Part shown: in pieces, positions 8,411 through 14,599 of the stretch
How the letters are laid out: every line of letters begins with the position of its first letter
Position numbering within the stretch: position 1 is the stretch's first letter
Assembly: GCA_024743075.1 (NCBI GenBank)
Contig: JANSXG010000011.1
Coordinates: 1 to 37,577, forward strand
Length of the DNA stretch: 37,577 nucleotides
Origin: a bacterium
GTDB taxonomy: Bacteria; Planctomycetota; Phycisphaerae; Phycisphaerales; UBA1924
Direction: 5' to 3'
The notes under the pieces: model-generated
Databases searched by the model: none
The model's input: the letters and a program-made list of their open reading frames with translations, nothing else
What the model was told of the DNA's origin: nothing
Made by a program: the position numbers and the translations under genes

Positions 8411-8440
8411 ACCCGCCGCTCAACGGCGGCGGGTTTCTTT
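8411..8440 (+). terminator. Intrinsic terminator immediately after the major capsid gene
   Basis: A perfect 9-bp stem ACCCGCCGC (8411-8419) / GCGGCGGGT (8426-8434) with a six-base loop is followed by TTTCTTT (8434-8440). It lies 49 nt after the capsid stop codon and 36 nt before the next start. It is a canonical Rho-independent terminator inside the structural operon and probably lets only part of the polymerases continue to the tail genes. Confidence 0.85.
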
Positions 8441-8475
8441 CACCAGACCCGTTTCCCATCAGCAAGGAGCCAAAC

Positions 8476-8826
8476 ATGGCCGCCAAGACCAAAAGCGTCA
8501 CCTTCGTCAGCAAGTTCCGGAAGTTCCGGTTCGGCGATCACCAGTTCGTCAACGGTCGCCTGACGCTCACCGATCCGGATGAGATCAAGAAGCTCGACGA
8601 CTACATCCAGAAGGGCGGGCCGGTCTCGTTCACACGTGAGCCCGTGGGTCAGCAGGCCGCGTCGGCGGAGGCGGCGAACCGATCGCTGGATCCCTACGAC
8701 TGGAGCCAGCACACCGTTGCGGAGCTCAAGGGCCACGCTGCGAACGCGGATCTGAAGTTCGACTCGAAGGCGACCAAGCAGGAACTGGTCGACGCGCTCA
8801 GCAAGACCGAACACCGGCCCGGCTGA
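8476..8826 (+). CDS. Small phage protein with C-terminal SAP/HeH-like helix-extension-helix, 116 aa
   Basis: ATG 8476 is preceded by AAGGAG and begins after the capsid terminator. A longer frame open upstream would run through the terminator and is rejected. Residues 5-60 are beta-prone and basic at the start (VTFVSKFRKFRFGDHQF), similar to small capsid-associated proteins that follow capsid genes. Residues 80-113 (HTVAELKGHAANADLKF, then KATKQELVDALSK) fit the HeH/LEM-SAP-like two-helix motif that binds nucleic acid or mediates assembly in phage and bacterial proteins. A head-decoration, stabilising or DNA-contact role is inference. Sixty-seven bases without a gene follow. Confidence 0.65.
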   Translation: MAAKTKSVTFVSKFRKFRFGDHQFVNGRLTLTDPDEIKKLDDYIQKGGPVSFTREPVGQQAASAEAANRSLDPYDWSQHTVAELKGHAANADLKFDSKATKQELVDALSKTEHRPG

Positions 8827-8893
8827 CGCCGGCGGAGTTCGCAGAACACCGGAGAGGCGCAAGGCGGGCTGGTCCCTGTAACGGAATCGAATC

Positions 8894-9424
8894 ATGGCAA
8901 GTGACTCGACATCTCTGCTCACGACCGAAGAGGCGAGCGGCCTCATCGGGCTCGTGTTCGGGCCGGATGAGCCCGAGGCGATCGCGTGGTCGGAGATGGA
9001 CGAACAGGGCCAGCTCCGCTGCCTGATCCGGGCGACGGCCGACTTCAACCGGATCGTCTGGAAAGGGCGCGATGTCGCGACGACGCAGCGCCACCGCTGG
9101 CCGCGCAAGGCCATCCAGCATCCACACGCGATCGTCACCGATCGGGCCGGTGAAGACACCTCGTCGGACTTCACGCCGAACATGCCGATCGCCATCCGGC
9201 GGGCGCTCGTCGCGCAGGCCGCGACGCACGCGGCGCGGGAGGCGGGCTTCGACGACAACGAGCGCATCCACAAGTCGGCAGCGCTCGGTGTCACATCACA
9301 GGGAGCCGGCGGGATGAACGAGTCGATCGATCTCTCGGTCGCTCGTTCGGCCTGGTCGCACCTCTGTCTTCGCGCTCAGCAATACGCCGAGCCGTTCCGC
9401 GCCTACTCAGCGGAGGGCGTGTGA
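8894..9424 (+). CDS. Head-tail connector (adaptor) protein, 176 aa
   Basis: The sequence follows the pattern of phage head-completion adaptors of the gp6/DnaT-like connector type. An initial acidic segment is followed by a helix containing GQLRCLIRATADFNRIVWKG, a WPRKAI element near residue 70 (the family shows W-P-R after a Q), and then a long helix (IAIRRALVAQAATHAAREAG). These proteins form the ring under the portal that joins head to tail. Gene order (capsid, small protein, connector, closure, gp10-like) is standard. The start is the ATG at 8894 with a weak ribosome site. The stop overlaps the next ATG in a TGATG arrangement, so the two are probably translated together. Confidence 0.7.
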   Translation: MASDSTSLLTTEEASGLIGLVFGPDEPEAIAWSEMDEQGQLRCLIRATADFNRIVWKGRDVATTQRHRWPRKAIQHPHAIVTDRAGEDTSSDFTPNMPIAIRRALVAQAATHAAREAGFDDNERIHKSAALGVTSQGAGGMNESIDLSVARSAWSHLCLRAQQYAEPFRAYSAEGV

Positions 9425-9855
9425 TGCCCCCGACCAACGGCCGCATCGCCGAAGTCTGGTTCCGGGTCGATGAAGAGTCCGGCTCGCCCGTGCTCCGCAA
9501 GCACCGGCTGCTCGCGCGACCTGGCGTCGCCATCTCCAAGATGAGCGACAACCTCGCGCGTCGGCTGGAGATCGATCTCAGCGACAAGCCGACCGACCTG
9601 GTCATCGCCACGCACTTGATCCACGCGGCCCTTGGTGCCCGGTCCAGGCGGTCGATCAAGGCCGGCGACCGGATCACCCTTCAGGGCCGCCGAAGCCGCC
9701 ACAAGCCCCACAGCGAGCTCTACGAGCACTTCGAAGTGGTCAGCGTCACCTCGACCGGCGGAGGGACTCCCGGAGCGATCGAGTCGACGTCCATCGTGCT
9801 CAAGGCCGCAAGCCCCCCGAGCGGGTCGATCGCGAAGTCGGGGGTGTCGTCATGA
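9424..9855 (+). CDS. Putative head-closure/neck protein, 143 aa
   Basis: ATG 9424 shares its A with the stop of the connector gene (TGATG). A GTG one codon earlier is less likely. The protein is mostly beta-stranded and basic in the middle (GARSRRSIKAGDRITLQGRR) and has a Ser/Pro-rich C-terminus. Residues 1-70 include an aromatic strand (IAEVWFRVDEE). Phage stopper or neck proteins are small beta-barrels found between the connector and the gp10-like gene, and this gene occupies that slot. No sequence signature is recognised, so the role is from position only. It overlaps the next gene by ATGA at 9852-9855. Confidence 0.55.
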   Translation: MPPTNGRIAEVWFRVDEESGSPVLRKHRLLARPGVAISKMSDNLARRLEIDLSDKPTDLVIATHLIHAALGARSRRSIKAGDRITLQGRRSRHKPHSELYEHFEVVSVTSTGGGTPGAIESTSIVLKAASPPSGSIAKSGVSS

Positions 9856-10220
9856 GCCGGATCAACTCAGGCATGGAGCTCGAAGGCTTCGACGATCTCA
9901 ACGCCGCGTTCCGCAAGGAAGCCGCGAACGCGCCGGAGCTCGCGATGGACATTCTGGAGCTCGCGGCTGAGTCACTGGTGAGCGATGCGGCGATTGAAGC
10001 CCCGAAGAAAACCGGCATTCTCGCTCAGGAGCACTTCGTCGAGATGCGCAGGTCGAACCGGGAGGCCATCGTCGGCGCGAACACCAATTACGCGGCGGCG
10101 GTCCACGCCAACCACCCGACCAAGGCCGGTTGGTTCCAGAACGTGCTTCTGGGCAAAGGGCTGGAAGCCATCAAGGCCGCCGGTCTCGTCGTCTTCCGTC
10201 GACGGGAGGGCACGGCGTGA
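9852..10220 (+). CDS. HK97 gp10-like tail-completion protein, 122 aa
   Basis: The protein shows the HK97-gp10 pattern: an N-terminal helix (GFDDLNAAFRKEA), a central helix with repeated alanines leading to a conserved AAIEAPKKTGILAQE segment (the family has A-P-x-x-T-G-x-L near residue 60), a beta strand, and then NYAAAVHANHPTKAGWFQ with the family-typical Y-A-x-x-x-H/E-x-G region. Such proteins cap the tail tube or assist joining of tail to head. The 122-aa length is normal. The start overlaps the preceding stop (ATGA) and its own stop overlaps the following GTG start (GTGA at 10217-10220). Confidence 0.75.
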   Translation: MSRINSGMELEGFDDLNAAFRKEAANAPELAMDILELAAESLVSDAAIEAPKKTGILAQEHFVEMRRSNREAIVGANTNYAAAVHANHPTKAGWFQNVLLGKGLEAIKAAGLVVFRRREGTA

Positions 10221-11185
10221 GCAACATCCCAAGAGCGACCACCGACATCGGCACGATCGCCCCCGAGCTCTACACCGGCGAGCCGCGCGTCGACGAGATC
10301 CTCCGGCAGTTCGGACGCGAATGGGCGCGGTCGACGAACCTGAAGTTTCGCGAGGCGGATCAGCGGCTCAATCGGCACGCGTTGTTCGTGATGTCCGCGC
10401 CTCCGGGTGATGTCTGGCGACAGCGTCCGATCGGCGTCCTGTACTTCGGGCCCGGTCAGCCCGTCGAGGATCTCAATCCGCACCGCATGGTGAACATCGG
10501 CGTTTCCTGCTTCGCCGAAAACGCCGAGGACGCGATGGAACTCTGCTGGTCGATGTACCGGCTGCTCCGCCCGTCATCGAACGCTGGCGGTGCTGGGCCG
10601 TTCATCCGAGTCCCTCGGCTCGCTTCGATGAACGCCACGCCTGGTATCCCGGTCGAGCTCGTCGACCAGTGGCCGGTCGATGGAGAGGGCGACAGCTACT
10701 GGCGCGGCTGGCAGAACACCGTCGTGAACATCGGTCGCCCGCCGCAGTTGCTCGGCCGAACGGGCGACAACCCCGACGGATCGTCGCAGGCCGAGATGAT
10801 GTTCCAGTGCCAGGCCGCGCCTCGAGTAATCACCGCGCCGCCGGCGACCATCGAGATCTCTTCGACCAGCGATCGAGCGAGCGTCGAAGTGTTCGCTTTG
10901 CCGCGCGTCGGGTCCGACGGCGTGTTCAGCACGCAAGAGGAGTTCCTGCAACTCCGCTGGAACGACGGCACCGACCAATCCGTCGTCATCGACTTCGACG
11001 ACGATCCGACCATTGCTGAACTGAAGGTTCTCGTCGAGGCGGAGACGGGCTGGACCTTCACGATCAACGACCTCGGCGGCGCGCTCGGGATCGCCGCCGC
11101 TTCCGCCAGGCACCTGTACTCAACTCACCGAATCAACGTGACCGCAACCGACACGGCCGACCTCCGCGTCGTCCAGGAGAACTGA
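10217..11185 (+). CDS. Phage neck/tail protein, 322 aa, possible tail-terminator N-domain
   Basis: The start is GTG at 10217, overlapping the TGA of the gp10-like gene. Residues 1-190 contain a compact alpha/beta portion (IGVLYFGPGQPVEDLNPHRM, then a helical EDAMELCWSMYRLLRP), a fold pattern seen in tail-terminator proteins that measure only about 150 aa. The remaining 130 residues (from about 200, PPATIEISSTSD onwards) are beta-rich with acidic strands (DQSVVIDFDDDPTIAELK), an unusual extension that could be a decoration or tube-contact domain. It is intact and precedes a probable tube gene. I do not recognise the family. The terminator idea is inference from position. Confidence 0.55.
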   Translation: MSNIPRATTDIGTIAPELYTGEPRVDEILRQFGREWARSTNLKFREADQRLNRHALFVMSAPPGDVWRQRPIGVLYFGPGQPVEDLNPHRMVNIGVSCFAENAEDAMELCWSMYRLLRPSSNAGGAGPFIRVPRLASMNATPGIPVELVDQWPVDGEGDSYWRGWQNTVVNIGRPPQLLGRTGDNPDGSSQAEMMFQCQAAPRVITAPPATIEISSTSDRASVEVFALPRVGSDGVFSTQEEFLQLRWNDGTDQSVVIDFDDDPTIAELKVLVEAETGWTFTINDLGGALGIAAASARHLYSTHRINVTATDTADLRVVQEN

Positions 11186-11188
11186 ACC

Positions 11189-11653
11189 ATGCCGCTGAGC
11201 GAAGACATCGCCAAAACGAATGTCGATCTCTACCAGATCACCGTCGGGGCGAACACCTTCCCCTACTACCTGAACATGCGCGTCCTGGTCGGTGTCATCG
11301 AGGCTCCGATCTTCGCCGCCTCCACGGGCCAGACGCCGCTCCAGTACCGAGTCGTCGGTCACATCATCGAGGTCACCATCGAGCCGCAGCAGCTGCGTGA
11401 AGAGCTCGCGGACTTCCTCGATCTGTCCAGCGGCGAGCCTCCGGCGATCGGAAGCCTCCGGACCGAGCACACCGTCACGCTGCATCCGAAGGACGCGCCG
11501 GACACATCGACGGACATCATCATCCCGAAGGCGGTCTTCGGACCGACGGTCGACTCCAGCAAGGACGGCAGCAAGATCGAGCGCGGCACAGTCATGATTC
11601 GCGGCATCCACAACGGCAACGATCCGGTGTGGCGACTCGGACCGGCAGCATGA
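11189..11653 (+). CDS. Putative major tail tube protein, 154 aa
   Basis: AGGAG lies about 10 nt before ATG 11189. The protein is predominantly beta-stranded (VDLYQITVGANTFPYYLNM, IIEVTIEP, EHTVTLHPKD, GTVMIRGI), has no membrane segment and is of a size (154 aa) seen for simple tail tube monomers. It lies three genes before the tape measure, where tube genes normally lie. No sheath gene accompanies it, which supports a non-contractile tail. No exact family signature is visible, so the assignment is by size, composition and synteny. The stop overlaps the following ATG (ATGA at 11650-11653). Confidence 0.5.
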   Translation: MPLSEDIAKTNVDLYQITVGANTFPYYLNMRVLVGVIEAPIFAASTGQTPLQYRVVGHIIEVTIEPQQLREELADFLDLSSGEPPAIGSLRTEHTVTLHPKDAPDTSTDIIIPKAVFGPTVDSSKDGSKIERGTVMIRGIHNGNDPVWRLGPAA

Positions 11654-12279
11654 GCAATCCCGAGATCTCCAGATCGGCGGCGGTCAAGGGCCTGGACATC
11701 CTCCTCGACGCGGCGACGCGTTCGCTGCCGTGGAACGTGCGCATCGAGCTCCAAACGGATGCCGGGCCGATCGAGGTTCCGGTCCGCCACCCCAACCTGA
11801 TCGAGCCGGACGGCGTGAACATCGGCTACGGCGGACTCGTCGGATTCGTGCTCTTCTTCGTGCGTCTCGCCCGCCGCGTGGTGATCGGCATTGACCGCAG
11901 CAACCGAGCCGTCGAGCGGCGGATCCGGGCGTGTGTGCTCGGTGCGTTTGATGAGCAATACCGGCACCTGATCGAAGGCCTTCCGATGGGTGACGTGATG
12001 CAGATCTACGGTCAGATCGAGGAGGCGCAGAACGCCTACTTCGAGTTCGCCCGGAGCCACGCTCGCAAGCTCGCCAGCCAGGTCACCGAGCGCATGGCCT
12101 CGGACCGCAGCGCCGATCGGGCTGACACGGGTTCGGGGCCGATCATCCGCCAGCATCCCAACGGCACCGTCGAGCGCCTCCAAGAGCTCCGCATCGGCAA
12201 GCCCGTTCCCGGTGAGTACACCGGCGGCAAGCGCGTCGTCCTCGGCCAGTCAGCGAACCCGGAGGCGAAGTCCGACTGA
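11650..12279 (+). CDS. Hypothetical tail-region protein, possible tail assembly chaperone, 209 aa
   Basis: ATG 11650 overlaps the preceding stop. Residues 20-95 are mixed beta/alpha with a hydrophobic helix (GLVGFVLFFVRLARRVVIGI) that may be a buried or membrane-facing element. Residues 90-150 are helical (AVERRIRACVLGAFDEQYRHL, broken at the glycine), and the C-terminus is polar. The slot between tube and tape measure is where tail assembly chaperones usually lie, often with a programmed frameshift. I looked for a slippery heptamer near the 3' end and saw none convincing. The function is therefore unassigned. It overlaps the tape-measure start by TGATG at 12277-12281, with GGAGG upstream. 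Confidence 0.5.
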   Translation: MSNPEISRSAAVKGLDILLDAATRSLPWNVRIELQTDAGPIEVPVRHPNLIEPDGVNIGYGGLVGFVLFFVRLARRVVIGIDRSNRAVERRIRACVLGAFDEQYRHLIEGLPMGDVMQIYGQIEEAQNAYFEFARSHARKLASQVTERMASDRSADRADTGSGPIIRQHPNGTVERLQELRIGKPVPGEYTGGKRVVLGQSANPEAKSD

Positions 12280-13313
12280 TGGCGTTCAACCTCGGCAGCA
12301 TCTCGGCTCGGCTTCAGCTGGACTCCGACGGGTACACCCGAGGGATGCTCAACGCGCAAAGCATGAACGCGGTCTTTGGCCAGTCGGTCACCAACTTCAT
12401 CAACAACCCGATCCTCGGGACGATCAATCTGTTCAAGAACGCGGCGAAGGCCGTCGTGTCCTGGTCTGCGGATCTGCTCTCCGCCGCCGAAGCGGCGCAG
12501 CGGTTGTCGGTGCAGACCGGTCTGTCGACCAGCACGGTGCAGGCGCTGCGTGCCGAGTTCGAGCTCGCCGGCCGACCCGTCACCCAGGCCGAGCAGGCGA
12601 TGCGGACGTTCAACACCCGCCTCGCGCAGGCGCGGGAACTCGGCGGTCCCGTCGCGGACGTCTTCAGCCGCATCGGTGTGTCGATCGATCCGTTGCAGAA
12701 CACTGACGAGGTCTTCACGAAGGTCGCCCGCGCATTGAGCGAGTACGGCACGGTAGCGGAATCAGCGGCCGTGGCGGCTCAGCTCTTCGGCGAGGAGGCG
12801 GGCGGCGCTGTTGCCGAGACGCTCGCCACCGGCGGCGGCATCGACTCGATCGTCCAGAAGATGCGTGCGTTTGGACGGGTCACCGACGAGCAGGGCATCG
12901 ACAAGATGGCGGCGCTGAACACCCAGATGGGCCTGCTCGGCCAAGGGCTCTCCGGCCTGCGGCAGTCGCTCACGACTGACTTCCTCTCGGTGCTGTTCGA
13001 CGGCTTCGAGGACTTCGACGACGAGCAGATGCAAGAGTTCATCCGCACGCTCCGCGACGATCTCCAACCCACGGTCGAGGGTGCGGCCGAGGCCATCCGC
13101 GCCATCGCCGAAGCGATCAAGTTCCTCCAGGACACCTTCGACGGTGCGAGCGATGTCGTCGCTCGTGTGTTCACGCCCGGCGCTGACACCGCCTGGGGAC
13201 GTCAGCAGGCCTACCGAGACTCCGACGCGATGATCGCGGGTTGGCGCGAACGGCGCGCCGCCAGGAACGAGGAGCGGCTCGCTGCCGGCATGGAGGTTCT
13301 GCCGGGACAATGA
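12279..13313 (+). CDS. Tail tape measure protein, unusually short, 344 aa
   Basis: The N-terminus (LGSISARLQLDSDGYTRGML) matches the usual opening of tape-measure proteins, where a short beta segment is followed by a regular helix. The rest is alanine-rich helix with a hydrophobic stretch at about 40-75 (IINNPILGTINLF-like) and amphipathic helices (AAQRLSVQTGLSTSTVQALR). The charged C-terminus ends in ERRAARNEERLAAGMEVL. Tape measures set tail length at about 1.5 angstrom per residue, so 344 residues imply a tail near 50 nm. It sits between the putative chaperone and the first large tail protein and overlaps both. No peptidase or transglycosylase domain is visible. Confidence 0.75.
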   Translation: MAFNLGSISARLQLDSDGYTRGMLNAQSMNAVFGQSVTNFINNPILGTINLFKNAAKAVVSWSADLLSAAEAAQRLSVQTGLSTSTVQALRAEFELAGRPVTQAEQAMRTFNTRLAQARELGGPVADVFSRIGVSIDPLQNTDEVFTKVARALSEYGTVAESAAVAAQLFGEEAGGAVAETLATGGGIDSIVQKMRAFGRVTDEQGIDKMAALNTQMGLLGQGLSGLRQSLTTDFLSVLFDGFEDFDDEQMQEFIRTLRDDLQPTVEGAAEAIRAIAEAIKFLQDTFDGASDVVARVFTPGADTAWGRQQAYRDSDAMIAGWRERRAARNEERLAAGMEVLPGQ

Positions 13314-14599
13314 CCGCCTTCGCCCGCCATCTCGATATCGGGAAGATCACCGTCGGCGCGAGCGCCGAGATGCCGATCTCCAAGCTCACCGAGCGGCACG
13401 CGCACGAGTCGCCCGAAGGCGAGAACGGCGCGAAGCTCATCCGCACCACGTGGACCATCGAGAGCTACGCGATCGCGGCTTCCGAAGCGGCAGTCGGTCA
13501 GCTCAAAGAAACCCTGAAGACCAACCTGACGAAGCGCGGCGAGGCGGTCGTTCTCATCGAGCGAGCCGATGCCGGCACACCGGTGCCTTCGACCAGAACA
13601 CTGGCCGCCGGCGGCAGCGTGGGCGGACCGTTGCCGGGATACCCTCGATGCCAGGTCGAGACGATGCCGGACGACAGCTCCGGGCCGTTCGTCACGTTCA
13701 GACTTACCGTCGAGTCGGTCGCGCCGGCCGCCGGGCTTTCGGATCCGGTCTGGCACGATCACGAGACTACGACGTCGACAGACCAGAGCGAGGCCGAGAC
13801 CACACGCCGCACCGGCACGGTGCGCGTCGCCAATGGATCGAGCGCCGAGTCCTGGGTCCGGACCAACGTGATTGATCCGGCTCGGGCGGCGGCGGACGCA
13901 GCCGGCCGCCGGTTCAGCGATCGCGTCACGGTCGGCCTCGACATCGCCCAGTGCTCGTACGAGTACACGGACCAGGAGCCCGGCTCAAACGGCTACGGCG
14001 GCGGAGGGATCGACGACGCGAGCGTCACGGTCCGCGAGCAGCGCGTTCGCGACGGCGGCAGCATCGAACGTGTGACGGGCTACGCTGTCGGGACGAGCGC
14101 CGTCACGTTCGCCGAGAACCAGCGCCCTTCGCAGGACAACTTCCGCGTCGTCGTGAAGGACCAGGTCAGCTCGCCCTCGGTTCCGCAGGGCCGTGTCGAC
14201 TTCGACTTCGAGGTGCGGATCGGCAAGACGGTTCCGTCACTGTTCAACGACGCTGTCATCTTCGAATACCGCCACAGCATCCGCGAACAGGGCGGCGGAG
14301 CGCCGATCCTCTCGGCCGACCGCTTCAACGATGTGCCTCGCCTCTTCCGAGGTCGCAACACGCCCTACGCCTACGTCGAGACCGCGACGGTCGTGTACAT
14401 GCCGCAGACGGCGATCAACATCTTCGCGCAGACCGGCATGAGCGCATCGCTCGACACCGACAACCTCCACGGAGCACCCGACCGTGACGTGACCCGCGAC
14501 GCCGACGGCTTCTACACCGCGACGATCGCCATTCGATACCGCTTCGACTCCGAGCAGACGATGCCGACGCCGAGGACCATTGCGGGGGCGCTCACGTAA
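13310..14599 (+). CDS. Phage tail protein of unknown family, 429 aa
   Basis: ATG 13310 overlaps the tape-measure stop (ATGA). An in-frame open stretch further upstream would lie inside the tape-measure gene and is rejected. The protein is beta-rich throughout, with a Thr/Ser/Asp/Gly-rich surface-like composition and a glycine cluster (GSNGYGGGGID) near residue 227. Coming directly after the tape measure, it holds the position of the distal tail protein, but at 429 aa it is larger than a simple Dit. Two similar beta units may be present (residues 1-150 and 160-429, both with long strands such as RVDFDFEVRIGK). A distal-tail or baseplate role is inferred from position. Confidence 0.6.
   Translation: MTAFARHLDIGKITVGASAEMPISKLTERHAHESPEGENGAKLIRTTWTIESYAIAASEAAVGQLKETLKTNLTKRGEAVVLIERADAGTPVPSTRTLAAGGSVGGPLPGYPRCQVETMPDDSSGPFVTFRLTVESVAPAAGLSDPVWHDHETTTSTDQSEAETTRRTGTVRVANGSSAESWVRTNVIDPARAAADAAGRRFSDRVTVGLDIAQCSYEYTDQEPGSNGYGGGGIDDASVTVREQRVRDGGSIERVTGYAVGTSAVTFAENQRPSQDNFRVVVKDQVSSPSVPQGRVDFDFEVRIGKTVPSLFNDAVIFEYRHSIREQGGGAPILSADRFNDVPRLFRGRNTPYAYVETATVVYMPQTAINIFAQTGMSASLDTDNLHGAPDRDVTRDADGFYTATIAIRYRFDSEQTMPTPRTIAGALT

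Noticed and set aside
8849-8862. GGAGAGGCGCA matching the ribosome-site region before base 290
   Set aside because: The 11-base match is followed by AAG rather than a start codon and gives no frame. Treated as coincidence or decayed sequence.
11650-12279. Programmed frameshift in the putative tail assembly chaperone
   Set aside because: No convincing slippery heptamer with downstream structure was seen near the 3' end, and the next gene begins by TGATG overlap instead.
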